The notes under the pieces: model-generated | Told to the model about the DNA's origin: nothing | Database searches by the model: none | Seen by the model: the letters and a program-made list of their open reading frames with translations, nothing else | Translations under genes and position numbers: made by a program | Shown: in pieces, positions 43,875 through 52,482 of the stretch | Layout of the letters: each line of letters opens with the position of its first letter | Numbering within the stretch: the first letter of the stretch is position 1 | Assembly (NCBI RefSeq): GCF_028747985.1 | Contig: NZ_CP118108.1 | Coordinates: 2,361,501-2,425,500, forward strand | Direction of reading: 5' to 3' | Source: Paenibacillus urinalis | GTDB taxonomy: Bacteria > Bacillota > Bacilli > Paenibacillales > Paenibacillaceae | Length of the DNA: 64,000 nucleotides

Positions 43875-45665
43875 ATGAGCGACAACCAAACCAAAGAACC
43901 GAAGATCAAAGGTGGAAGCTTTGTCATTGAAAAGGCTGATCTTGACCGTATCCTGACGCCTGAGGATTTTACCGAGGAGCATCGAATGATTGCAGAGACT
44001 GTTCGCGATTTTATTGACGGCGAAGTGGTGACAAGAGATGAGGAGATCGAGAAGCTGAACTATGATCTCACCGTAGAGCTGCTTCGAAAGGCAGGTGATC
44101 TTGGACTGCTTGGAGCAGATGTGCCGGAAGAATTCGGCGGAATTGGACTAGATAAAGTGAGCTCGACGATTATCAGTGAATCGCTGGCGAAGGGCTCCTC
44201 CTTTGCCTTGTCCTTTGGTGCTCACGTTGGGATTGGAACACTGCCGATCGTATTCTTCGGTACACGGGAACAGAAGGAAAAGTACTTGCCCGATCTTGCC
44301 TCAGGGACAAAAATTGCCGCCTATTGTTTAACGGAACCGACCTCAGGCTCGGATGCAATGAGCGCAAAGACGACCGCTGTGTTATCGGACGACGGTGAGC
44401 ACTACATTCTGAATGGATCTAAGCTCTACATTACAAACGCGGGATTCGCAGATATTTTTATTGTATATGCCAAAATCGATGGGGAGCACTTTACTGCGTT
44501 TATTGTCGAGAAAGAAATGGAAGGCTTTACACTTGGACCGGAAGAGAAGAAGATGGGAATCAAAGGCTCATCTACACGCCCGCTATACTTTGAGGATGTC
44601 AAGGTACCGAAGGAGAATCTGCTAGGTGAGATTGGCAAAGGTCACCGAATTGCATTTAACATCCTGAACATTGGCAGATACAAACTGGCGGCAGGCTCCG
44701 TGGGAGCGGCCAAGGAAGCGGTTGAGCTCAGTACGAAATATGCCAACACACGGAAACAGTTTGAGACACCGATCTCCAATTTCCCGCTGATCCGCAAGAA
44801 GCTGGCAGAGATGAATATTCGAACATTTGCAGTGGAGAGTATGGTATATCGCACGGCTGGCCTGCTGGATGAGGCAATGCAGGATATTGACTATACAGCA
44901 GATGATGCAGGAACACTGGCTGCCGCGGCAATCTCCGATTATGCCATTGAATGCTCGATCAATAAGGTGTTTTCTTCCGAGAATCTGGACGTGATCGCGG
45001 ATGAAGGTGTACAAATTCACGGCGGATACGGATACATTCAAGAATATAAAATTGAGCGGCTGTACCGCGATTCGCGGATTAACCGGATTTTTGAAGGGAC
45101 GAATGAGATCAATCGACTTTTGATCCCAGGCACACTGGTGAAGAAGGCGCTGAAGGGGGAATTAGCACTCCTCCAAAAGGCACAGGCCCTTCAAAACGAA
45201 ATCCTACAGATTCTGCCGAATCAAACGTTTGAAGGTGTTTTAGAGCAGGAAGGGCATTTCCTGGAGATGAGTAAGAAGATTTTCCTGCTGGTTGGTGGTC
45301 TTGCCGTGCAGAAATACGGGACGAAGCTCGAGAAGGAGCAGGAAGTGCTCGCAGGTCTTGCCGATATGATGATTGATATTTTTGCACTTGAGAGTGTACT
45401 CGCCCGTACGAACAAACAAGCATCTAGAACCTCTGAAGAGAAAGCGCTAAATATGATTGAAATGACAAAAGTGTTTGCTTATGAAGCATTCCTCAGAGTA
45501 GAATCTGTGGCAAAAGAGCTGCTGACGACAATAGAGTCGGGCGATATGCTGCGTATGCAATTATCCGTGCTCAAAAAACTGACGAGAAGCAATCCGGTCA
45601 ACACAAATCAGTACAAACGCAGTATCGCTGCCCGCGTTATCCATAACGAGCGTTATACAGTTTAA
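43875..45665 (+). CDS. fadE: acyl-CoA dehydrogenase FadE
   Basis: A 596-residue acyl-CoA dehydrogenase with the normal N, middle and C domains and an extra C-terminal helical extension of about 170 residues, as in Bacillus FadE and VLCAD. It contains YCLTEPTSGSDAMS, the FAD contact IHGGYGYIQEYKIER and FEGTNEINRLLIP. It introduces the first double bond and passes electrons to ETF. GAAAGGAG precedes the ATG. It may be read from its own promoter because of the long repeat region upstream. Confidence 0.95.
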   Translation: MSDNQTKEPKIKGGSFVIEKADLDRILTPEDFTEEHRMIAETVRDFIDGEVVTRDEEIEKLNYDLTVELLRKAGDLGLLGADVPEEFGGIGLDKVSSTIISESLAKGSSFALSFGAHVGIGTLPIVFFGTREQKEKYLPDLASGTKIAAYCLTEPTSGSDAMSAKTTAVLSDDGEHYILNGSKLYITNAGFADIFIVYAKIDGEHFTAFIVEKEMEGFTLGPEEKKMGIKGSSTRPLYFEDVKVPKENLLGEIGKGHRIAFNILNIGRYKLAAGSVGAAKEAVELSTKYANTRKQFETPISNFPLIRKKLAEMNIRTFAVESMVYRTAGLLDEAMQDIDYTADDAGTLAAAAISDYAIECSINKVFSSENLDVIADEGVQIHGGYGYIQEYKIERLYRDSRINRIFEGTNEINRLLIPGTLVKKALKGELALLQKAQALQNEILQILPNQTFEGVLEQEGHFLEMSKKIFLLVGGLAVQKYGTKLEKEQEVLAGLADMMIDIFALESVLARTNKQASRTSEEKALNMIEMTKVFAYEAFLRVESVAKELLTTIESGDMLRMQLSVLKKLTRSNPVNTNQYKRSIAARVIHNERYTV

Positions 45666-45713
45666 TCTGAAGAGATCAGATGGTATTGGATGAGGAGTAG
45701 GTCAGCGAGGAAG

Positions 45714-45734
45714 CATTCTCGATAAAAGAGAATG
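45714..45734 (+). promoter_or_regulatory. inverted repeat just before the ligase start
   Basis: CATTCTC and GAGAATG are perfect seven-base arms with a seven-base centre, 16 bases before ATG 45750. A hairpin here in the mRNA would partly cover the AAAGGG ribosome site, so it may modulate translation, or be a regulator site. Confidence 0.4.
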
Positions 45735-45749
45735 AAAGGGATGATTATC

Positions 45750-47426
45750 ATGAACGATAAGCCCTGGCTGCCGTTTTATGAGGCCGAAGTGGCCCCGACG
45801 TGTGAATATCCGAATCAGAACTTGGCTGCGTTTCTTGTCACATCAGCACAGAAGTTCCCCCATCGGCCGGCAATGTATTTTATGGGCAAGTCGATTAGCT
45901 ATAAGAAGCTGCTGATGCTGTCATACCAGATGGCAAATGTGCTGCGCGGTTTAGGCGTGAAGAAAGGGGACCGGGTAGCCATAATGCTGCCTAATTGTCC
46001 ACAGGTAGTCATCGCGTATTATGGTACGCTGCTGCTTGGAGGAGTAGCGGTGATGACCAATCCTTTGTACATGGAACGTGAGCTGGCCCACCAGATGAAG
46101 GACTCGGGAGCGAAAATCATCATTACACTTGATACCTTCTATTCCAGGGTTGAGAACATTGTACAGGAAACGGAGATCAAGCACACGATCGTTACAGGTG
46201 TTAAAGACTATCTGCCTCTAATTAAGAAGTGGCTGTATCCGATCAAGGCCAAAAAAGAGGGACCTTTACCTGTAGTTTCTTACAATAACCAAGTCCATTC
46301 CTTCACCAAACTGATCAACAGCGCCGCTGCCGATCCCATATTGGAGTCCGTCGATGCCAAGGAAGAATTGGCACAGCTCCAATATACGGGTGGTACAACT
46401 GGCGTTCCAAAGGGTGTAATGCTCACGCATATGAACCTGATTGCCAATACAATCCAGTCGGGAAACTGGTGTCACCAGGTGGAGGATGGTAAGGAACGTT
46501 ATTTAGCGGCACTGCCCTGTTTTCATGTCTTTGGGCTGACATGTGTGTTAAATCAGGCCATATACAGAGCCGGGCTGATGATCCTAGTACCTAAATTTGA
46601 AGTGAATATGATCTTGAACCTGATCCGCAAGAAGAAGCCGACACTATTTCCGGGAGCTCCAACGATGTATATTGCACTGATCAATCATCCCAGAATCAAG
46701 GAATATGATTTATCGTCTATTAATGCTTGTATCAGCGGATCGGCTGCGCTTCCTGTAGAGGTTCAGGATACATTCGAGGAAATGACGAAAGGACGGCTTA
46801 TTGAAGGGTATGGACTCACGGAGGCTTCTCCCGTAACTCATGCCAATCCAATATGGGGCAGACGCAAGATCGGCACCATTGGAATCCCTTTTCCAGACAC
46901 TGACGCAAGAGTGATTCATCCTGAAACAGGGGAGGAAATGCCTGTCGGAGAGCCGGGTGAGCTGATTGTCAAAGGTCCTCAAGTGATGAAGGGATATTGG
47001 GGAAGACCGGAAGAAACTTTTGAAACGATCCGCAATGGATGGCTCTTTACAGGCGATATGGCTACGATGGATGAAGAGGGATACTTTACGATTATTGACC
47101 GTAAAAAGGATATGATTATTGCAAGCGGATTCAACATTTATCCTAGAGAGATTGAAGAGGTGCTATATGAGCACCCATCTGTGAAGGAAGCCGTCGTTGT
47201 TGGGATGAAGGACAGCTATCGCGGGGAGTCTGTGAAGGCCTATATTGTGCTTAAGGATGGTGCTAAGCCGGATCCAGCTTCACTCGAGCAGTTCTGCCGC
47301 AGTCAATTGGCAGCGTACAAAGTGCCCAGACAATATGTATTTAGAGAGTCCTTGCCCAAAACCATGGTCGGTAAAGTACTAAGGCGGAAATTGCTGGAGG
47401 AGGATGAGGAGCAGCCGACAGCGTAA
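45750..47426 (+). CDS. lcfA: long-chain fatty acid-CoA ligase
   Basis: A 558-residue AMP-forming acyl-CoA synthetase. P-loop LQYTGGTTGVPKGVMLTH, YGLTEASPVTHANPI, GWLFTGDMATMDEEGYF with the catalytic aspartate, the hinge IDRKKDMIIASGFNIYP and the acyl-adenylating lysine near KTMVGKVLRRKL are all present. It activates fatty acids for the upstream beta-oxidation enzymes. ATG 45750 after AAAGGG is preferred to ATG 45732. Closest in type to LcfA/FadD of Bacillus. Confidence 0.9.
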   Translation: MNDKPWLPFYEAEVAPTCEYPNQNLAAFLVTSAQKFPHRPAMYFMGKSISYKKLLMLSYQMANVLRGLGVKKGDRVAIMLPNCPQVVIAYYGTLLLGGVAVMTNPLYMERELAHQMKDSGAKIIITLDTFYSRVENIVQETEIKHTIVTGVKDYLPLIKKWLYPIKAKKEGPLPVVSYNNQVHSFTKLINSAAADPILESVDAKEELAQLQYTGGTTGVPKGVMLTHMNLIANTIQSGNWCHQVEDGKERYLAALPCFHVFGLTCVLNQAIYRAGLMILVPKFEVNMILNLIRKKKPTLFPGAPTMYIALINHPRIKEYDLSSINACISGSAALPVEVQDTFEEMTKGRLIEGYGLTEASPVTHANPIWGRRKIGTIGIPFPDTDARVIHPETGEEMPVGEPGELIVKGPQVMKGYWGRPEETFETIRNGWLFTGDMATMDEEGYFTIIDRKKDMIIASGFNIYPREIEEVLYEHPSVKEAVVVGMKDSYRGESVKAYIVLKDGAKPDPASLEQFCRSQLAAYKVPRQYVFRESLPKTMVGKVLRRKLLEEDEEQPTA

Positions 47427-47488
47427 TTTAATGTCGATTGTCCCTTCAGCCCAAGATAAATATGTGAATACAGAAGGGAGGGAGCGCA

Positions 47489-47935
47489 GTGGTCAGGATC
47501 GATCGTGAGCAAGAAGATGCTCACAGCCAGACAGACGAACAACGAGAGTACCTTGAGGCGATTACAAAAGCAGCTGAATCTACGTTTTGGGGTTATTTAG
47601 GATGTAAATTGGAGCAGGCGGGAAATGATGAAGTCGTCGTGTCGCTTGATCCGCTTCCACATCATTTGAACCTCATGGGAATCGTCCATGGCGGTGTTCT
47701 ATCTTCGTTATTGGACAATACGATGGGTGTTGCCGTAATGCTGAAGTATCCTCATCGTTCCAGTGTTACCAGCAATCTGAATGTACATTTTGTGATGCCT
47801 GCGAAGCAGGAGTATCTTACGGTTACCGGTAAAATTGTTCATGAAACGGGCCGATCCATTACGGCGGAATCGAGAATTACGAATCCTCGTGGAGAGCTGA
47901 TTGCACTCAGTACGGCATCCTTTAGACTCAAATAG
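47489..47935 (+). CDS. PaaI-type hotdog-fold thioesterase
   Basis: A 148-residue single hotdog-fold protein. The PaaI motif LMGIVHGGVLSSLLDNTMGV holds the active-site region, and NVHFVMPAKQEYLTVTGKI is the typical central strand pair. It hydrolyses acyl-CoA thioesters, probably salvaging CoA from stalled beta-oxidation intermediates. GTG 47489 after GGGAGGGAG. It is the last gene of the island, ended by a strong terminator. Confidence 0.9.
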   Translation: MVRIDREQEDAHSQTDEQREYLEAITKAAESTFWGYLGCKLEQAGNDEVVVSLDPLPHHLNLMGIVHGGVLSSLLDNTMGVAVMLKYPHRSSVTSNLNVHFVMPAKQEYLTVTGKIVHETGRSITAESRITNPRGELIALSTASFRLK

Positions 47936-47959
47936 CAGTGTTAGAGGCATGCAGGCGTT

Positions 47960-47998
47960 AAAATAGATCATTCGTTCTTTGACGAATGATCTATTTTT
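47960..47998. terminator. bidirectional terminator of the fad island
   Basis: AAAATAGATCATTCGT pairs with ACGAATGATCTATTTT around a six-base loop; T-runs lie on both sides. It separates the thioesterase from the convergent Asp-box gene. Confidence 0.95.
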
Positions 47999-48025
47999 GT
48001 TCGAATAAACCAGGTGTATATGGAT

Positions 48026-49270
48026 TCAAGTAATGACAATATCCGAATATCCTGCAAAGATAGTTTGAGCTCCGGTACTGGTATCTGTCCAGACACCGAT
48101 ATAACCTCCTGGCGGGACACTAATAATATCAATATAATCTCCAATCAGCGGAACCGGAGTAGGACTTGAGCCGTTCGGATTAAATGAGACATTCGTGATC
48201 CGTGTGTTAGTAAAGGTCTGGCCTCCATTGATGGAGCGGGCAACGTATACATCGAGATTGAACCCATTGATCTGATTGCTGTAATAAATGATGTTAACGA
48301 CTCCAGTAAGTGGATCGACATCAACGGAAGGGAAGAAGTTCTGTGAACCAGCCGGTGCGCCAGTAATACTTACAGGGGCAGACCAGGTTCCTCCGAGGTC
48401 CGTAGATTTAGACATAAATATATCGGAGTATCCTAGTCGGAAATCCTGCCATACGGCATAAACCGCATCTGTGTTCGGACCTATAGAGCGATCCGTGGAA
48501 ATACTTGCAAAGGTAAGAACACGGAAGCCGTATCCGGTAACGGGAAGTACGGTGGGAACGAGGGAAACGGTAGAGACAAGAACAGGAGGTTCAAAGGTAA
48601 CTCCCCCATCAAAGGAACGACGAACAACAAAGCGTCCTGTCGGATCCGTAGTAATCCAGGCTCCGTATACGGTTCCGGTTAGACCTACAGCGACCTCCGG
48701 TCGTTCGACTTGATCCGCTTCACTAGATAGAAGCACAGGTGTCTGCCACGTATTACCACCATCGGTTGACCTGCTGAAGAAGGCAGTGGAGTTCCCTGCA
48801 TTCGCTACATTAAACTGGTGATTGTAGGTTACATAAATATTTCCCAAGTACGGACTGGATTGAGAAGTATCGCAGGTTACGTTCGTCTCGTCATTGTTAA
48901 TATAGGTACCATATCCCTGGTTAACGATGACGGGGGCTCCGAAGGTGGCTCCATTGTCAGTAGAAACATAAGCAACGGCAGTCCCGTCAGATGCTCCAGG
49001 AAAAGCATGGGCAGTAATGACAAAAGTACTTGGAAACGCATAAGCAACCGCTGAAGCTTCTGCTCCCGTGAACCCTGGAGGAAGGGGCAGGAGGGCATTA
49101 GACCACGAAAATCCGCCATTCAGGGATCGGTATACCCCAATGATCGGGACACCTGTTGTTGTATCCACTGCAGTAGCGACCATGATGCCGGGAATTAAAT
49201 AATTGACGGCGACACTAGGTTCGAACTTAGGATTACCAACGGGAGTCACTTGAAAATTAAAATTCGTCAA
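48026..49270 (-). CDS. Asp-box (BNR) beta-propeller protein, sialidase-like fold
   Basis: A 414-residue protein with six Asp-box motifs spread evenly: SLNGGFSW, STDNGATF, STDGGNTW, SFDGGVTF, STDLGGTW and SINGGQTF. That is a six-bladed propeller. The sialidase FRIP arginine motif is not seen, so enzyme activity is doubtful. TTG 49270 is the start, seven bases after AAAGGAGGAG; it begins LTNFNFQVTPVG and has no signal peptide. A cytosolic or mother-cell protein deposited on the spore surface is plausible. It is divergent from a small protein gene of similar style. Confidence 0.75.
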   Translation of the reverse strand: MTNFNFQVTPVGNPKFEPSVAVNYLIPGIMVATAVDTTTGVPIIGVYRSLNGGFSWSNALLPLPPGFTGAEASAVAYAFPSTFVITAHAFPGASDGTAVAYVSTDNGATFGAPVIVNQGYGTYINNDETNVTCDTSQSSPYLGNIYVTYNHQFNVANAGNSTAFFSRSTDGGNTWQTPVLLSSEADQVERPEVAVGLTGTVYGAWITTDPTGRFVVRRSFDGGVTFEPPVLVSTVSLVPTVLPVTGYGFRVLTFASISTDRSIGPNTDAVYAVWQDFRLGYSDIFMSKSTDLGGTWSAPVSITGAPAGSQNFFPSVDVDPLTGVVNIIYYSNQINGFNLDVYVARSINGGQTFTNTRITNVSFNPNGSSPTPVPLIGDYIDIISVPPGGYIGVWTDTSTGAQTIFAGYSDIVIT

Positions 49271-49446
49271 CGGCAATCTCCTCCTTTCATTCGTCTTATC
49301 TAATCTTATTCTATATTCAGAGCTTAGGTTTTGATTGGGACAACACCCGATCTTGTCATAAATCCGCACATGCAAAGGTGTTAGTCTATAACTCTCTGAA
49401 TCTGCTGAATATGAATGATAGTGTAAGATGAAAGGAGGAGAAAGGT

Positions 49447-49821
49447 ATGCCCGTATATACAACAGGACTTATTACAAACACAAGAGCTTTTGGTACAGCT
49501 GCTACAAATGCGGTAGTTAGTGTTCGGAATGTGGGGAACTCTGTTGCCAGTGTCATCGTTGTAGTGTACGTCGTTCCAATGAGCACTTTGACACTTACTC
49601 CGTTATATGTATCCAGTTATTCGATCGCTCCAGATAACGCAGACATTCGCTCATTTAATATTGCAGGAAATGTCGCTTATGAAGTGCAATACAATATCGA
49701 TACGACGCTCACAGAAGCGGCAATTTCCACTTACGGCTTAGATGAATTTGGTAATCTTGTAACAGAGCAAGGTGTGCTTCAATCCGAGTTAACTCCTATT
49801 TCTGCATTGTCCATTTCATAA
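49447..49821 (+). CDS. hypothetical beta-rich protein, possibly spore surface
   Basis: A 124-residue protein rich in Thr, Val, Ser and Ala with few charges, no cysteine and no signal peptide (NTRAFGTAATNAVVSVRNVG, SVIVVVYVVPMSTLTL). Composition and strand pattern resemble the 142-residue protein at 9583. AAGGAGGAG precedes the ATG. It is divergent from the Asp-box protein and followed by glycosyltransferases, a setting known for spore-surface glycoproteins. No named family recognised. Confidence 0.7.
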   Translation: MPVYTTGLITNTRAFGTAATNAVVSVRNVGNSVASVIVVVYVVPMSTLTLTPLYVSSYSIAPDNADIRSFNIAGNVAYEVQYNIDTTLTEAAISTYGLDEFGNLVTEQGVLQSELTPISALSIS

Positions 49822-49855
49822 ATTCACACTCTATTTTTGTAAAGCATTCTATCTG

Positions 49856-49881
49856 CCCATTGTTTATAACAATGGGTTCTT
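49856..49881 (+). terminator. intrinsic terminator
   Basis: CCCATTGTT and AACAATGGG pair perfectly over a three-base loop, followed by TTCTTTT. Confidence 0.85.
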
Positions 49882-49985
49882 TTGGTTGTTGGATCGAGTT
49901 GTGGAAATCAGGGCATACGCACAATCCATTTGTCCAACGATACATACACTATAACCAAATGTGCGGAGGAAGAGGTGATTGGGGT

Positions 49986-51203
49986 TTGGTTGATTTAGGT
50001 GTGGTCATGCCTGTATATGTACAGAAGCCCGAATTTCTCCAAGCAGCACTGGAGTCCGTGTTAAACCAATCTTTTAGCAAATTCAAGATGGTGATTGTGA
50101 TTGATGGTGCTCCTGAGATGGAGCCGCTGATCAAGAGCATTGTGAAGGAGGATAAGCGCGTTAAGATCGTAGCTTATCCCGATAATCAAGGTGTTGCGCA
50201 TGCCCTTAATACCGGATTCCAGCATTTGTTCTTGGACGAACATATCGAATATTTGACGTGGGTATCAAGTGACAACGTGTATTATCCCTATTATCTGGAG
50301 ACGCTGCGCAGAGAGCTGAAGAAGGGATCTGATGAGTTAGGTCTGGTGTACAGCTCCTTTCAGTCCATTGATAATAACGGAAGCCGTCTTCATAATGAGC
50401 ATCAGCTGGCTGCATTACGAAAATACCAGAGCAGACCCAAGGAGAGGCTGCTGGATTCATCGATTATCGGTGTTTCGTTCATGTATAAGTCCAAGTATGC
50501 CAAAATGATTGATGGTTATCATCTTGTACCTGTTGAGGATTATGATTATTGGCTCCGTTTGACGGAGAATTGCGAGATTCGTTATATCCCGGTCGAGCTG
50601 ATGGATTACAGAGTGAATTCGACCTATAGCGTGTCGGCGACACTCAAATCAAGTGAGCAGCATCGAAGATGGAGATATACGTATCATTTGGCACGTCATT
50701 TGGCCCGATCAAGAAGAAAAATGAAGCCTCAAGTGACGGTGTTGTTTCCCATAAGTATCGCAGATGAAGCAGCTCTTATGAGATTAGAGAATCTGTATGA
50801 GCAAAGCTTTAGTAATTACTATTGCTATGTGCTGGATCTGACCACAGATCAGAGTGCTCAAGCGCTGTTGTCCAAAGTCCCCCATCCCATAACGGATTTC
50901 AAATGGTATCCCACAGTAAATGAAATTGTAGCCAGTCTCATTGCGGTTCAGATGATTCAAACCCCTTACACAATGATTCTAAACAATGTATGTACAACAG
51001 ACGTGATGGAAATGGAAACCTTGCTAATCGAATTATCGAAGGCCGAGCCAAGCGCAATGTCTAATTATTACACACCAGATCATTCACAAATCGGTTATCG
51101 GTTCGCACCTTATTTGCCGCAGAAGCTTGATTATTATAACGAATTGTTTAAAACTGAGCAGCTTGTGCAGGCCATAAAATTTAAATATATGAATGCGTGG
51201 TAG
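49986..51203 (+). CDS. glycosyltransferase family 2 protein with a second degenerate GT-A half
   Basis: The first 240 residues are a GT2 catalytic domain: VVMPVYVQKPEFLQAALES, DNQGVAHALNTGF, the SSDN metal-binding position and VEDYDYWLRL. The remaining 160 residues start again like a GT-A fold (QVTVLFPISIADEAALMRLE, LYEQSFSNYYCYVLD) but lack a DXD, so they may be a non-catalytic duplicate. TTG 49986, six bases after AGAGGTGAT, is preferred; the frame from 49860 crosses the terminator. The next glycosyltransferase starts six bases after its stop. Confidence 0.8.
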   Translation: MVDLGVVMPVYVQKPEFLQAALESVLNQSFSKFKMVIVIDGAPEMEPLIKSIVKEDKRVKIVAYPDNQGVAHALNTGFQHLFLDEHIEYLTWVSSDNVYYPYYLETLRRELKKGSDELGLVYSSFQSIDNNGSRLHNEHQLAALRKYQSRPKERLLDSSIIGVSFMYKSKYAKMIDGYHLVPVEDYDYWLRLTENCEIRYIPVELMDYRVNSTYSVSATLKSSEQHRRWRYTYHLARHLARSRRKMKPQVTVLFPISIADEAALMRLENLYEQSFSNYYCYVLDLTTDQSAQALLSKVPHPITDFKWYPTVNEIVASLIAVQMIQTPYTMILNNVCTTDVMEMETLLIELSKAEPSAMSNYYTPDHSQIGYRFAPYLPQKLDYYNELFKTEQLVQAIKFKYMNAW

Positions 51204-51209
51204 TGGAGG

Positions 51210-52277
51210 ATGAAAATACTATTTACTTTTTTTAATCCGAGCGGTGGTATGGAGACGTTAAATCGGATAAGAAGCAAGGCGCTTATGGCTCGCGGCTATG
51301 AATGCCATTTATTATATGCGGTCGATGGAGAAGGACGTAAGAATATAAAAGGGATTAAAACGTTTGTAACTAATGATAACGAGCAAATCAAGCGTATTAT
51401 TGAATCAGAGAATTATGACTTCATCGTCGTTTGTACAGACATTCATCTGCTTCAAAAGATAAAAGAAATGGGCTTTCGTGGCAAAGCGGTCTTTGAGATT
51501 CAAGGACTGGGTACGACAGACACTGCTCTTGAGCTGCTGGAGGTGTTTGATTCAGGAATTCGAGAATATGCAGACGCGTTGTTATATCCCCGTACTTCGC
51601 ATCTGAAGCAATGGTTTGAGCAAATCTTCCCTGCGATCCCTCAGTTCTGTTTTGACGACCCTCTTGATACGGAGCACTTTGGATATGTGTCCTATCCCCC
51701 TAAATCCTATCCGATTATTGGCTGGATCGGCCGCATCGAACAGAATAAGAATTGGAGCGAATACTTAAGAATCGGTTTTGAGCTGAGAAAGCAAATTCCG
51801 GATCTGTATTTATGGATGTTTGATGATGATACCCTATCCGATCCCTCGCAGAAAGATTATTTCGAATTTAGTGTACGTACACTAAATTTGTCTGAGCGAT
51901 TGATTCGATACTCGAATATTCCTCATGAGCAAATGGCGGACTATTTATCAATTATCGGAGATTCAGGAGGATTCTTGTGCTCGACCTCGATTAAAGAGGG
52001 CTTCGGCTATGCTGTTGCAGAAGCAATGCTATGCAGATGCCCTGTACTATCTACCGACTCGGATGGAGTAAAGCGGTTTATTACGCACAATGTAACAGGC
52101 AAATATTATAACCTCGGAGATATCAAGCAAGCGGTAGGTGAATCTCTCACTTTGATGCGAAACCGGGGTTTAAGGAATCAGATTATTTCTGCTGCTGAGC
52201 AGCATATTAAGAGCGAATTTTCCACTTCTATATACTGCGATCAATTTGAGTCCATGGTATCTATGATCACAAGATGA
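51210..52277 (+). CDS. glycosyltransferase family 4 protein
   Basis: A 355-residue GT-B enzyme. The N-terminal half opens MKILFTFFNPSGGMETLNRI; the C-terminal half has IGWIGRIEQNKNWSEYLRIG, then STSIKEGFGYAVAEAMLC, the nucleotide-sugar glutamate region of GT4. Works in the cytoplasm. GTGGAGG precedes the ATG, and the gene is in one operon with the GT2 gene. Acceptor unknown; proteins of the spore surface are a possibility from context. Confidence 0.85.
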   Translation: MKILFTFFNPSGGMETLNRIRSKALMARGYECHLLYAVDGEGRKNIKGIKTFVTNDNEQIKRIIESENYDFIVVCTDIHLLQKIKEMGFRGKAVFEIQGLGTTDTALELLEVFDSGIREYADALLYPRTSHLKQWFEQIFPAIPQFCFDDPLDTEHFGYVSYPPKSYPIIGWIGRIEQNKNWSEYLRIGFELRKQIPDLYLWMFDDDTLSDPSQKDYFEFSVRTLNLSERLIRYSNIPHEQMADYLSIIGDSGGFLCSTSIKEGFGYAVAEAMLCRCPVLSTDSDGVKRFITHNVTGKYYNLGDIKQAVGESLTLMRNRGLRNQIISAAEQHIKSEFSTSIYCDQFESMVSMITR

Positions 52278-52302
52278 GTTTTTAAATTAAATCATGAGTA
52301 GA

Positions 52303-52330
52303 GACGGGAGATTTCTTCTCGTCTTTTTTA
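52303..52330 (+). terminator. intrinsic terminator
   Basis: GACGGGAG pairs with TTCTCGTC (two G-T pairs), followed by TTTTTT. Confidence 0.8.
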
Positions 52331-52482
52331 GTATTTACTTCCTAATGTTCAAGATCTAGATTGGACAAACTAGAAAAATGGAAATAAGTAATGAAGTATA
52401 TTGGTTAAATAACTATATAAGAAAGTAATTAATATTTAAAGCTAGTTAAAGTCAGCAGAGAAGGGGAGTGCGTAAGACAGAT

